A stretch of 64,000 nt of DNA, taken from the NCBI GenBank assembly GCA_964539045.1, contig CAZIHW010000117.1, forward strand, positions 1-64,000, read 5' to 3'. A model generated the notes under the pieces. It ran no database searches, was not told where the DNA came from, and worked only from the letters and a program-made list of their open reading frames with translations. This DNA is from UBA1227 sp964539045 (lineage in GTDB: Bacteria; Bacillota; Clostridia; Oscillospirales; Acutalibacteraceae). The position numbers and the translations under genes are program-made. Shown here in pieces: positions 41,738 through 50,607 of the stretch (its first letter is position 1; each line of letters opens with the position of its first letter).

Positions 41738-43396
41738 TTGATTACCGGTGCTTTATTGAGGGATGCCGTTATTTCAGCGGCAAACAATGTGACTAATCAT
41801 AGACAAGAGGTAGATGCTCTTAACGTATTCCCTGTGCCTGACGGTGATACGGGAACAAATATGTGTATGACAATGGCTTCGGCCGGACGAGAACTTTCTC
41901 TGCTCCCGGACGATGTTACTGTCACCCGCGTTGCAGACGTTACTTCCTCGGCTATGCTCAGAGGAGCGAGAGGAAATTCGGGAGTTATACTGTCCCTTAT
42001 ATTCAGGGGTATATCCAAGGGCCTCAAAGGTAAAGAAGAAGCCGAACCGAGGGATATTGTTATAGCTCTCTCTTATGGCGTAGAGTCCGCATATAAGGCA
42101 GTTATGAAACCTACAGAGGGCACTATACTCACAGTGGTAAGGCTTGCTGCAAAGGCCGGAGCTGCTTATGGTACGGAGCATAAAAATGCGAATATAGCCA
42201 AGGTTTGGGAAAGCATTTGTATAGGAGCTGAGGAAGCATTGGCAATGACTCCGGAGCTTCTTCCTGTTCTGAAAAAAGCAGGTGTTATAGACTCCGGCGG
42301 AAAAGGCCTTGTCTATGCTTTTTACGGCATGCTGTCCGTATTCAAGGACGGTAAAATAATTGCCGATGAGACGTCTGAAAATAAGGGTAATTCTTCTAAT
42401 AACGAGAAAAAAACACTTAAGTACACATACAGTACGGATTTGATTATAGATAAAGGAAACAAAGAAAAGGCTGATATAACCGGACTTAAAGCTTTCCTGA
42501 AATCCTCTGGTGGAGAGGTAAAACTCTCTGACAAGAACGGTATTATTACTATTCATGTAGCGACTAATGATCCCGGAAAGGTTATAACCGAGGCGCTTAA
42601 GTACGGTCAGCTTATAAAGTGTGATATAGAAAATCTAGTGAATACAAAAGGTGATATTCCGGAAACCGAAAAAGCGCAAAACACAAATGATGATTCGGAT
42701 GGAGATGATAAGGACAGACTATCTCCGGCAGAACCCGTAAACGATGTGGGATTTGTTGCTGTTGCTGCGGGTGAAGGTCTCAGACAGACATTTAAAGAAA
42801 TAGGGGCCGATCTTGTAGTGAGCGGCGGCCAGACTATGAATCCGAGCACGGAGGATATATTGAACGCTGTTGAGGCGACTCCGGCAAAGACAGTCTTTGT
42901 TTTGCCTAACAATAAAAACATAATTATGGCCGCTGAACAGGCTGCACCGCTGTCTTCAAGAAAGGTTATTGTATTGCCTACCAGAACAGTACCGCAGGGT
43001 ATATCGGCAATGCTTAATTTTGATCCCGATTCGACAGTAGAGGAAAATCACCTCAATATGAAAAAGGCTATAGATGGCGTAGGTACCGCTCAGGTTACTT
43101 TTGCGGCGCGGGATAGCCTGATAGACGGTCAGTCTGTTAAAGAGGGACAAATACTCGGGATGGAAAACGGTTCCATAACAGTCATAGAAGACGATATGGT
43201 GACTGCAGCTTACAAAATAACAAAGCACCTCTGCGGACGCAGAACGGAGATAGTTACTATCTTTTATGGAGAAGGGGCCACCAAAGAGGATGCCGAGAAG
43301 CTTCAGGGAATGCTTGCAGAGAAGTTTAACAATATAGACTTTTCAATTATAAACGGAGGTCAACCGGTTTATCATTTCATAATTTCGGTTGAATAG
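41738..43396 (+). CDS. fakA: Fatty acid kinase FakA (DAK2-DegV fusion type)
   Basis: A 552-residue protein that phosphorylates FakB-bound fatty acids. The N-terminal DAK2 domain has DALNVFPVPDGDTGTNMCMT, RGARGNSGVILS and the GVIDSGGKGLV loop; the C-terminal half has SGGQTMNPSTEDIL and the VFVLPNNKN segment of the family. TTG 41738 has AAGGAG eleven bases upstream and starts MITGALLRDAV; a GTG at 41726 overlaps that ribosome site. No fakB is nearby. Confidence 0.93.
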   Translation: MITGALLRDAVISAANNVTNHRQEVDALNVFPVPDGDTGTNMCMTMASAGRELSLLPDDVTVTRVADVTSSAMLRGARGNSGVILSLIFRGISKGLKGKEEAEPRDIVIALSYGVESAYKAVMKPTEGTILTVVRLAAKAGAAYGTEHKNANIAKVWESICIGAEEALAMTPELLPVLKKAGVIDSGGKGLVYAFYGMLSVFKDGKIIADETSENKGNSSNNEKKTLKYTYSTDLIIDKGNKEKADITGLKAFLKSSGGEVKLSDKNGIITIHVATNDPGKVITEALKYGQLIKCDIENLVNTKGDIPETEKAQNTNDDSDGDDKDRLSPAEPVNDVGFVAVAAGEGLRQTFKEIGADLVVSGGQTMNPSTEDILNAVEATPAKTVFVLPNNKNIIMAAEQAAPLSSRKVIVLPTRTVPQGISAMLNFDPDSTVEENHLNMKKAIDGVGTAQVTFAARDSLIDGQSVKEGQILGMENGSITVIEDDMVTAAYKITKHLCGRRTEIVTIFYGEGATKEDAEKLQGMLAEKFNNIDFSIINGGQPVYHFIISVE

Positions 43397-43405
43397 GTAA
43401 GCATT

Positions 43406-45439
43406 ATGCTCTCATCAATTGATATAAAATCTTTAAAAGGCGTTGGTGAAAAACGCGCCGAGTCGCTGTATGCACTCGGCGTGAATGACATCGACGCTCT
43501 TTTTCATTTTTATCCGAGAACCTATGAGGATTGGAGCAATCCCGTTTCTATATCTGACGCACCGATTGATACAAAGTGCTGTATCAAAGCCACAGTTACG
43601 ACAAGTGTTACCAGATGGAAAGCCAAGAGCAATATAATGATGTACAAGGCTACCGTTTGTGACAGCACCGGAGCTATACAGATCGTTATATTCAACAACA
43701 GATTTTCCGCCGCCAAACTTAAAATGGGAGAGGAATTTCTGTTTTTCGGTGCGGTAAGTATGAACGGAAGGCAAAAGCAGATGCTGTCCCCCTCCATTGA
43801 AAGGGTAGTGGGCAAACAAAAAATACGTCCCATATACAGGAGAACGGGCACACTCTCTTCAAATTACATAGAGAGCCTGATGTCTTCTGCCCTGGCAATT
43901 TACGGCGGGAGAATAAAGGACCCCTTGCCCGAGGAGATCAAAAAGCAATACAAACTTGCGAATCTTGAAGATGCCATTTTTGACATACATTTTCCAAGAA
44001 CGGCCGCTGCATTGCAAAAGGCCAGAGATAGGTTGATTTTTGATGAATTCTTAAATTTGCGATTGGGATTTGCTCTTATGCGGAGCGAAAACAGAAAAAC
44101 CACAAATATGATAATAAAAACAGATTTTACGGAGGAGTTTTACAAGAAACTACCTTTCGAGCCTACCTCCGCGCAAAGGAAATGTGTTAAGGCGGCAGTC
44201 GCTGACATGCAGTCGGGATTTTCTATGAACCGACTTCTTCAGGGTGATGTGGGCTCAGGTAAGACGATGGTTGCAGCCGCCCTCTGTTACAATATGTGGA
44301 AGAACGGATACCAAAGTGCAATTATGGCTCCCACTGAGATCCTGGCAAATCAGCACTATGAAACAATGAAATCGTTTTTTGAAGGAACCGGAGCCGTTGT
44401 GGTGATTCTCACCGGGGGTATGTCCCCTACAGAGAAACGAAAGGTATTGACCGAGATAGAAGATGGATCGGCTGATATAGTTATAGGTACACATTCACTC
44501 ATTTATGACAATGTTAATTTTAAGGAACTCGGATTTGTTGTTACGGATGAGCAACACAGATTCGGTGTAAGACAGAGAGTAAAGCTTGCCTCAAAAGCTT
44601 GCGGCGCGCATGTTCTTGTAATGTCGGCAACACCCATACCGAGAACCCTGGCCCTCTCCATATACGGAGACTTGGATGTTTCCGTCATAGATGAGCTACC
44701 CAAGGGACGTATACCTGTTGAAACTTACAAAATCGACAGTTTTATACGCATGAGAGCGTTTAACTATATAAAGAAGTTCCTTGATGAAGGCAGGCAGGGC
44801 TATATTGTGTGCCCGCTTGTTGAGGAGGGTGAGAGTGATAACCTGCTCTCGGCAACGGACTATTTTGACAGAATAAGTAAAAACGAGTTTAAGGATTATA
44901 AAGTCGGACTCCTGCATGGTAAGATGAAGCCGCAGGAAAAAGAATTTGTAATGGATGAGTTTGTTCACGGCAGAATACAGCTTCTTGTTACTACCGTGGT
45001 TATAGAGGTCGGTGTCGATGTACCGAACGCCGTAATAATGCTCATAGAAAATGCGGAGCGGTTCGGCCTTTCGCAGCTCCACCAATTAAGGGGAAGAGTG
45101 GGTAGAGGAAAATATAAATCAACCTGTATATTGCTTTCCGACAATGATAACGAGATTACTGAGAAAAGGCTTAAGACCATGTGTGCTACGAATGATGGTT
45201 TTGAAATAGCAAAGACGGATCTCAAAATAAGGGGACCGGGCGAATTTTTCGGTTCCATGCAGCATGGATTACCCAATTTGAAGATAGCAGATATGTCAGA
45301 TGATGTAGATGTTTTAACTCTTGCCAATGAGGCCGCGGATAATTTGCTGAAAAGGGACCCTGATCTAAGCTCCGAGGAGAATACATTGCTGAGAGAAAAT
45401 GCATGCAAATTGTTCATGAATGTTGCGTCATCATGTTAG
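43406..45439 (+). CDS. recG: ATP-dependent DNA helicase RecG
   Basis: A 677-residue helicase that remodels stalled forks. An N-terminal wedge domain (LKGVGEKRAESLYALGV) is followed by helicase motifs: I LLQGDVGSGKTMVAAA, II TDEQHRFGVRQR, III VMSATPIPRTLALS, and VI GLSQLHQLRGRVGRG. Its TAG stop is the TAG of an intergenic repeat. Third gene of the asp23-fakA-recG cluster. Confidence 0.97.
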   Translation: MLSSIDIKSLKGVGEKRAESLYALGVNDIDALFHFYPRTYEDWSNPVSISDAPIDTKCCIKATVTTSVTRWKAKSNIMMYKATVCDSTGAIQIVIFNNRFSAAKLKMGEEFLFFGAVSMNGRQKQMLSPSIERVVGKQKIRPIYRRTGTLSSNYIESLMSSALAIYGGRIKDPLPEEIKKQYKLANLEDAIFDIHFPRTAAALQKARDRLIFDEFLNLRLGFALMRSENRKTTNMIIKTDFTEEFYKKLPFEPTSAQRKCVKAAVADMQSGFSMNRLLQGDVGSGKTMVAAALCYNMWKNGYQSAIMAPTEILANQHYETMKSFFEGTGAVVVILTGGMSPTEKRKVLTEIEDGSADIVIGTHSLIYDNVNFKELGFVVTDEQHRFGVRQRVKLASKACGAHVLVMSATPIPRTLALSIYGDLDVSVIDELPKGRIPVETYKIDSFIRMRAFNYIKKFLDEGRQGYIVCPLVEEGESDNLLSATDYFDRISKNEFKDYKVGLLHGKMKPQEKEFVMDEFVHGRIQLLVTTVVIEVGVDVPNAVIMLIENAERFGLSQLHQLRGRVGRGKYKSTCILLSDNDNEITEKRLKTMCATNDGFEIAKTDLKIRGPGEFFGSMQHGLPNLKIADMSDDVDVLTLANEAADNLLKRDPDLSSEENTLLRENACKLFMNVASSC

Positions 45440-45470
45440 CCTGACAGCGCGAATTTGAATCGTCAGGCTA
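45436..45470 (+). repeat. Intergenic TTAGCCTGAC repeat, copy C (complete)
   Basis: TAGCCTGAC (45437-45445) and GTCAGGCTA (45462-45470) are perfect inverted repeats enclosing AGCGCGAATTTGAATC. This is the cleanest copy. Its first TAG is the recG stop codon. Confidence 0.8.
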
Positions 45471-45476
45471 GTTTAC

Positions 45477-45505
45477 TTGACATGTGGTTACAGAAAAGTT
45501 ATAAT
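45477..45505 (+). promoter_or_regulatory. Perfect-consensus promoter of the M23 peptidase gene
   Basis: TTGACA, exactly 17 bases, TATAAT. Confidence 0.9.
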
Positions 45506-45527
45506 TGGTTACAAATTGTAACCAATT
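45503..45527 (+). promoter_or_regulatory. Palindromic operator at the M23 gene start site
   Basis: AATTGGTTAC (45503-45512), five bases, GTAACCAATT (45518-45527): a perfect 10-bp inverted repeat overlapping the -10 and the expected transcription start. A further GGTTACA lies in the spacer (45486-45492). The regulator is not identified. Confidence 0.7.
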
Positions 45528-45541
45528 GAGGAGGTTCTCAT

Positions 45542-47467
45542 TTGAGTACCGAAAATAAAGATATAGAAAAAGATATCAAAAGAAAAGAGATTAAGGGCTC
45601 TCATGAAGAGCCAAAAGCAAATAAGGCTGAACAGGACATCTCTGATATAGCGATAAAGTACCTTGAGTTTTCAGACGATGCACCGGGTGATGAAAAACCG
45701 ATGGCCGGGCATAAGAAAGATGAAAACCCAGGACAAAAAAAGACTGACACAAAACAGGGTGCCGGTTTTGGATTTGCTGACTTTGTGACCTATGTGGGTG
45801 AGTGCGTAGGCAGTGCTTTTGCGGCCGTAGTAGCCTTTGTTTTATCATTTGTAAAGGCTTTTTTACGGGTTATAAAGAAGGCTGTTCACTTAGTATATAC
45901 GGCTGTAGACAATTTTGTTATATCCTCTCTTAAGTCTTTCAATGAAGAGTGGTCATTTTTCCGGACAGAGGTTAAGTCCGCGAGGGCTAAGATTCGTGAC
46001 ACTGTACGCAAATCCCCATTGGCAGTATTCTCTGTATTGAAACATTATGTAGGGGTTGCTTTTAAGCGACATCCGCACATGTTTGCCAGAATGGCCGATG
46101 TTGTACTTCCGGTCATAGGATTTGCAATTCTTGTCGGTACAATAAATCATTGGAGCTCTTCAACATTTGCCCTTAAGGTATCTTCCGGCGGACAAAACAT
46201 AGGTTACGTCGAGAGTGAGGCTGTTTACATTGAGGCCCAGAATAAGGTAAAGGAACGATTTAACGCAGATGCCGACTCAGAGGAAACCGCTGATTTGAAG
46301 GCAAAGTATACGGTGGTAACCGTCCAGCCTAACGAACTTACCGATGCCGAAACCATAAGCGACAGCATTGTTGAGAATACAAAGGGTGATTCCGTATTCG
46401 CTTGCGGTGTCTATATAGATGATGATTTCATTTGTGCTCTTAAGAGTGAAACAGATGCAATGCAAGTATTCAACAATATAATAGATGAGTATGAAGTTGA
46501 AGACGAAAATGATGTAGTGGGATTCGTAGAAGATGTCCAATATGTTCAAGGACTTTATACAGATGATGTTATATGGAATTCCGAAAAACTTGCGCAGAAG
46601 CTGAAAACTAAGAAGTCAGAGGCCAAGTACTATACCGTACAAACGGGTGATACCCTATCCCAGATCGCAAATGCAAACGGTCTCAAGACAAGTGAGCTCC
46701 TTGAGCTTAACCCTGATATGGGAGATACAATTAAGGTCGGGGATCAGGTGCTCGTTTCGCATGAAGTAAACTATGTGCGCTTAAAGGTTGTAAAGACAGA
46801 GGTTACACGCGAAGAAATAGCTTACAAGACAGTTAAAAATAACAATTCCAAACTTTACAAGGGCACAACAAAGGTTAAACAGAAAGGTATCAAGGGTATA
46901 GATGAGGTTACGAGCCTTGTTACTTATATAGACGGTGTTCGTGTAAGTTCCCAGGAGATAGGACGCGTAACTATACAAAATCCGAGAGACGAAATTATAG
47001 ATGTAGGTACAAAGAGGGTATCGACCTATGGAGGCGGATACACACCGAGCAGATATGTAAAGGGAAGCGGTTCCCTTATATGGCCTGCTGTAGGTTGCGG
47101 TACGATAACATCAAGATTCGGTTACAGAACTTTGCGTGGACGTCCTAATTTCCACGGAGGTGTAGATATAGCAGGAGGAAATGCCAGAGGCAAGACAGTT
47201 GTGGCTGCCGCAAGCGGACGTGTAACAGCAGCAGGTTGGGGTGGCGCATATGGTTACAGAGTTATAATTGACCATGGTAACGGTATGTCAACTCTCTATG
47301 CGCATATGCTTGCCGGTTCTCTTTGTGTAGGCTCCGGACAGTATGTATCCGGCGGTTCTGCTATAGGTAAAGTAGGAAGTACGGGCAACTCTACCGGTCC
47401 GCACCTTCATTTTGAGGTACGAATAAACGGTAATAAAGTTAATCCGGCACCGTATATAGGAGCATAA
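45542..47467 (+). CDS. LysM-G5-M23 peptidoglycan hydrolase
   Basis: A 641-residue membrane-anchored cell-wall enzyme. A charged cytoplasmic N-terminus and hydrophobic segments (about 80-105 and 190-205) precede a LysM domain (YYTVQTGDTLSQIANANGL), a G5 domain (about 420-500) and a C-terminal M23 peptidase with HGGVDIAGG, HMLAG and GPHLHFEVRING, which carry the zinc ligands. TTG start with GAGGAGG upstream. Strong promoter with a palindromic operator. Confidence 0.92.
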   Translation: MSTENKDIEKDIKRKEIKGSHEEPKANKAEQDISDIAIKYLEFSDDAPGDEKPMAGHKKDENPGQKKTDTKQGAGFGFADFVTYVGECVGSAFAAVVAFVLSFVKAFLRVIKKAVHLVYTAVDNFVISSLKSFNEEWSFFRTEVKSARAKIRDTVRKSPLAVFSVLKHYVGVAFKRHPHMFARMADVVLPVIGFAILVGTINHWSSSTFALKVSSGGQNIGYVESEAVYIEAQNKVKERFNADADSEETADLKAKYTVVTVQPNELTDAETISDSIVENTKGDSVFACGVYIDDDFICALKSETDAMQVFNNIIDEYEVEDENDVVGFVEDVQYVQGLYTDDVIWNSEKLAQKLKTKKSEAKYYTVQTGDTLSQIANANGLKTSELLELNPDMGDTIKVGDQVLVSHEVNYVRLKVVKTEVTREEIAYKTVKNNNSKLYKGTTKVKQKGIKGIDEVTSLVTYIDGVRVSSQEIGRVTIQNPRDEIIDVGTKRVSTYGGGYTPSRYVKGSGSLIWPAVGCGTITSRFGYRTLRGRPNFHGGVDIAGGNARGKTVVAAASGRVTAAGWGGAYGYRVIIDHGNGMSTLYAHMLAGSLCVGSGQYVSGGSAIGKVGSTGNSTGPHLHFEVRINGNKVNPAPYIGA

Positions 47468-47482
47468 TTTAATAAAAAACAG

Positions 47483-47512
47483 CCCGCCACATAACTTTTA
47501 CCTTGTGGCGGG
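47483..47512 (+). terminator. Hairpin after the M23 gene
   Basis: CCCGCCAC (47483-47490) pairs with GTGGCGGG (47505-47512). The following TATCTTATTG is only weakly U-rich. Confidence 0.55.
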
Positions 47513-47545
47513 TATCTTATTGTGCTAAAATATCACTAATTTCCA

Positions 47546-47581
47546 GGGCTGATGCCAAGGCTGAGGCTAGTGCTGAGGCTT
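47546..47581. repeat. Degenerate 12-bp triplication before the ACT-domain gene
   Basis: Three successive units similar to GGCTGAGGCTAG occur between the hairpin and the ribosome site of the next gene. Function unknown. Confidence 0.45.
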
Positions 47582-47600
47582 GATTTTCGGAGGTAGTTTA

Positions 47601-47870
47601 ATGAGAGTTGTAATTACGGTAGTAGGAGAAGACAAGGTCGGTATTTGTGCTAAGGTTTCAACATTTTGTGCAGATCACAATGTAAATATCACGGGTGTAT
47701 CACAGACAATACTTGAGAATCTTTTCTGCATGATAATGATAGCGACGGTTGACAATTGCACAACATCTTTCGGAGACTTTGCTGAGTCGATTGCCGAGAT
47801 GGGTAAAGAAAACGGCCTTGCAATTCGTGCCATGCACGAGGATATATTCAACTCAATGCATAGGATCTAA
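47601..47870 (+). CDS. ACT-domain protein (UPF0237 family)
   Basis: An 89-residue single ACT domain: RVVITVVGEDKVGICAKVST then NVNITGVSQTIL, as in UPF0237. CGGAGG lies seven bases before ATG 47601. It is followed by the UPF0210 gene after 12 bases; this pair is conserved across many Firmicutes and archaea, suggesting that the ACT domain senses a ligand, perhaps an amino acid, for its partner. Confidence 0.93.
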   Translation: MRVVITVVGEDKVGICAKVSTFCADHNVNITGVSQTILENLFCMIMIATVDNCTTSFGDFAESIAEMGKENGLAIRAMHEDIFNSMHRI

Positions 47871-47882
47871 GGGGGATTAATC

Positions 47883-49244
47883 GTGTTTGAAATAAATATG
47901 GAAGATGTTCTCGAGACCATAAATATGATTGCTCACGAGAATCTTGATATAAGAACAATCACGATGGGCATATCCCTTTTGGATTGTTGTGATTCGGATA
48001 TAAACAAATCCTGCGATAAGATATATGAAAAAATTGTTCGCAAGGCTGAGAAGCTTGTAAAAACAGGAGAAGATATAGAGCGGGAATACGGTATACCGAT
48101 TATAAATAAGCGTGTATCAGTAACGCCTATTTCGATGGTACTTGCGGCCAGCGGCGGCGATCCGCTTCTCTATGCCAAGACACTTGAACGCGCGGTAAAT
48201 GCGATAGGAGTTAACTTCCTCGGAGGTTATTCCGCCTTGGTACAAAAGGGGTTTGCCGCAGGCGATGAGGCTTTAATCCGGAGTATACCGGAGGCACTCG
48301 ATATAACCGATCACATTTGCTCAAGTGTAAATATAGGTTCTACAAAGACCGGTATCAATATGGATGCTGTTAAGCTCATGGGTGAGATAGTGAAGCAGAG
48401 CGCAGAGGTTACAGCTTATAAGGACTGTATAGGACCCGCAAAACTCGTTGTGTTCTGCAATGCACCGGAGGATAATCCTTTCATGGCAGGTGCATTCCAC
48501 GGTGCCGGAGAGCCAGACAGCGTTATCAATGTGGGAGTTTCGGGCCCCGGTGTTGTTCGTGCGGCTCTGTCTAAAATACCGGATGCCGACATAACCGAAG
48601 TGGCAGATATGGTAAAGAGAACTGCTTTTAAAATTACGAGAGTAGGACAGCTTGTAGCAAATGAAGCCTCAAGACGGTTGGATGTTCCTTTCGGCATCGT
48701 TGACTTGTCTTTGGCACCGACTCCCGAGGTGGGCGACTCTGTAGCACACATATTGGAGGAAATGGGTCTTGAGCAATGTGGTACGCATGGAACAACGGCG
48801 TGCCTTGCTTTACTTAATGACGCTGTAAAGAAGGGCGGCGTCATGGCTTCAAGCTCTGTAGGCGGTCTGTCCGGTGCATTCATACCTGTTTCGGAGGATG
48901 CCGGTATGATAAATGCTGCCAGAAGCGGTTGCCTGAAAATCGAGAAGCTTGAAGCGATGACAGCAGTTTGTTCGGTTGGGCTTGACATGATAGTTATTCC
49001 GGGTGATACAACACCTGCTGTCATCTCGGCAATCATTGCCGATGAAGCCGCCATAGGTATGATTAATTCCAAGACTACTGCTGTACGTGTGATCCCGGCC
49101 ATCGGTAAAAAGGTTGGCGAAGAACTTAACTTCGGCGGACTTTTAGGTTCCGGTCCGGTTATGCCCGTGAACAATGTAAGTCCTGAGAAGTTTATTTCCA
49201 GAGGCGGAAGAATACCTGCACCTATTCAGAGCCTTAAAAATTAA
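47883..49244 (+). CDS. UPF0210/DUF711 family protein
   Basis: A 453-residue cytoplasmic protein of unknown function related to pyruvate formate-lyase-like barrels. Recognisable segments are IRTITMGISLLDC, RVSVTPISMVLAA and GTHGTTACLALLNDAVKKGG. GTG start with GGGGG upstream. Partner of the ACT protein. Confidence 0.92.
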   Translation: MFEINMEDVLETINMIAHENLDIRTITMGISLLDCCDSDINKSCDKIYEKIVRKAEKLVKTGEDIEREYGIPIINKRVSVTPISMVLAASGGDPLLYAKTLERAVNAIGVNFLGGYSALVQKGFAAGDEALIRSIPEALDITDHICSSVNIGSTKTGINMDAVKLMGEIVKQSAEVTAYKDCIGPAKLVVFCNAPEDNPFMAGAFHGAGEPDSVINVGVSGPGVVRAALSKIPDADITEVADMVKRTAFKITRVGQLVANEASRRLDVPFGIVDLSLAPTPEVGDSVAHILEEMGLEQCGTHGTTACLALLNDAVKKGGVMASSSVGGLSGAFIPVSEDAGMINAARSGCLKIEKLEAMTAVCSVGLDMIVIPGDTTPAVISAIIADEAAIGMINSKTTAVRVIPAIGKKVGEELNFGGLLGSGPVMPVNNVSPEKFISRGGRIPAPIQSLKN

Positions 49245-49254
49245 AACAATATTC

Positions 49255-49292
49255 TGAATAAATAAGAAAAAAATGAATAAATAAGAAAAAAA
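49255..49292. repeat. Perfect 19-bp tandem duplication
   Basis: Two identical units, 49255-49273 and 49274-49292, beginning TGAATAAATAAG and ending in A-runs, just after the UPF0210 gene. An AACAATAA/TTATTGTT palindrome follows. Confidence 0.85.
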
Positions 49293-49333
49293 CGTTCATA
49301 ATAACAATAATTTATTGTTAGGAGTGAATGTTT

Positions 49334-49543
49334 GTGTTAGATAGAATTGCATTGGCGCTGATTATAATAGGCGCCGTAAACTGGGGAAGTGTCGGTATTT
49401 GCGGTGTTGACCTTGTTGCACTTATCGGAGGCGGGCAAGACGGAATAGTTTCCAGAATTATTTATGTCTTGGTGGCCCTCGCGGGGCTTTGGTGTATCTC
49501 TCTTTTCTTCAGGCCGAACGAGGCCCTCGAGGCAAAAAAATAG
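49334..49543 (+). CDS. DUF378 small membrane protein
   Basis: A 69-residue protein with two hydrophobic segments. The opening LDRIALALIIIGAVNWGSVG is the DUF378 (YuzA) hallmark. I prefer GTG 49334 because AGGAG lies nine bases upstream; the ATG at 49328 is only three bases from it. Function unknown. Confidence 0.85.
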   Translation: MLDRIALALIIIGAVNWGSVGICGVDLVALIGGGQDGIVSRIIYVLVALAGLWCISLFFRPNEALEAKK

Positions 49544-49554
49544 GTCTAATTTTC

Positions 49555-49582
49555 TTGCAAACTACTTCCTCTCGTGTATAAT
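49555..49582 (+). promoter_or_regulatory. Promoter of the DUF1858 gene
   Basis: TTGCAA, 16 bases, TATAAT. A small GTGAC/GTCAC inverted repeat follows in the leader. Confidence 0.65.
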
Positions 49583-49638
49583 TAGTATGTAGGGTGACTA
49601 CTTATGTCACACTAAGTTAAAAGTGAGGAGTGTAAAAA

Positions 49639-49833
49639 ATGATAGAGATTACAAAGAGCATGTTAATCGGAGATCTTCTTGATGCCTATCCTCAGGTAGC
49701 GCCCCATCTTCAGGCCATGGGTATGCATTGTCTCGGCTGTCCTTCCGCAAGAGGCGAGTCGATTGAACAGGCATGCATGGTTCACGGCGTGAATGCTGAT
49801 GAACTCATTGAGGCTATGAAGAAGTCTTTATAA
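49639..49833 (+). CDS. DUF1858 domain protein
   Basis: A 64-residue protein. The conserved pattern is IGDLLDAYPQVAPHLQAMGM followed by HCLGCPSARGESIEQAC; the CxxC and later Cys are typical of this small family related to the ScdA/RIC N-terminal domain, linked to Fe-S or nitrosative stress in other contexts. Function here unknown. GAGGAG precedes the ATG. Confidence 0.9.
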   Translation: MIEITKSMLIGDLLDAYPQVAPHLQAMGMHCLGCPSARGESIEQACMVHGVNADELIEAMKKSL

Positions 49834-49853
49834 TAATTTTTATCATATAAAAC

Positions 49854-49888
49854 GGCGAAGTGCCTTTTTATCGGCCTTCGCCTTTTTT
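49854..49888 (+). terminator. Terminator after the DUF1858 gene
   Basis: GGCGAAG (49854-49860) pairs with CTTCGCC (49876-49882), followed by TTTTTT. Confidence 0.82.
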
Positions 49889-49890
49889 GT

Positions 49891-49929
49891 AGTTACGGAG
49901 ATAAAATGACAGTTACGGAGATAAAATGA
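49891..49929 (+). repeat. 20-bp tandem duplication of the trmK ribosome site and start codon
   Basis: The unit AGTTACGGAGATAAAATGAC at 49891-49910 is repeated at 49911-49929 with identical bases up to ATGA. Each copy holds a GGAG site and an ATG. Confidence 0.9.
49906..49929 (+). CDS. Seven-codon upstream ORF overlapping the trmK start
   Basis: The ATG of the first duplicated unit opens a short frame, MTVTEIK, whose TGA overlaps the trmK start as ATGA. It has the same GGAG spacing as trmK. It is the direct product of the tandem duplication. Whether it is translated is unknown. Confidence 0.5.
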   Translation: MTVTEIK

Positions 49930-50594
49930 AACTTTCCGAGAGATTACATATGACAGCAAATATGGTTAGACCGGGGATGCCGATAGCGGATGTCGGTACT
50001 GATCATGCATATCTCCCGGTATACCTTATAAGAGAGGGTATAATACCAAGGGCTTTTGCGGGGGATGTTCGCAAGGGTCCCCTTGAAAATGCCCGTATGA
50101 CAGTGGAAAGGTTCTCTTTGACCGACAAGATCCAATTAGTTTTAAGCGACGGTTTGAAAAATTTTGAACCGAACTGCGTAAATGACATAGTCATAGCGGG
50201 AATGGGCGGAAATTTAATTTCCGGCATACTGTCTGAGTGTGATTGGGTTAAGACCGTCGGAAATCATTTCGTACTGCAACCCCAATCACACGCTGAGGTG
50301 CTCCGGGAGTATTTGACAACTAATGGATTCGAGATAATCAGGGAAGATGTCGCGCGCGAGGGTAAACACCTTTATCTTGCCATGGAGGTCGTTTACACGG
50401 GCAATGTAATTCCACGTACACCGGAATATTTCTACATAGGCGAATTGAGAAACTCGAAAAGTGCTCTTTTGGACTTATATTTAAATCATGTATATAAGCG
50501 TATAAAGACCAGAGCGGACGCTCTTGAAGGATCTGACCCGAATTCCGAGGAACTTTATTTGTTGAAATCTGTTATGTCGGGATTCGACATGTAA
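49926..50594 (+). CDS. trmK: tRNA (adenine22-N1)-methyltransferase
   Basis: A 222-residue SAM-dependent enzyme methylating A22 of tRNA. The opening LSERLHMTANMV, the motif I IADVGTDHAYLPVYL and the NDIVIAGMGGNLI segment are diagnostic. First gene of trmK-nif3-rqcH. Start overlaps the upstream mini-ORF stop. Confidence 0.95.
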   Translation: MKLSERLHMTANMVRPGMPIADVGTDHAYLPVYLIREGIIPRAFAGDVRKGPLENARMTVERFSLTDKIQLVLSDGLKNFEPNCVNDIVIAGMGGNLISGILSECDWVKTVGNHFVLQPQSHAEVLREYLTTNGFEIIREDVAREGKHLYLAMEVVYTGNVIPRTPEYFYIGELRNSKSALLDLYLNHVYKRIKTRADALEGSDPNSEELYLLKSVMSGFDM

Positions 50595-50607
50595 GGAGGT
50601 ACATTTA

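Noticed and set aside
48416..49174. 252-codon minus-strand ORF
   Set aside because: It is antisense to the well-supported UPF0210 gene, has a Ser/Thr/Pro-rich shadow composition and no ribosome site. The same applies to the long minus-strand frames at 6263-6832, 12447-13034, 31866-32531 and 41774-42556.
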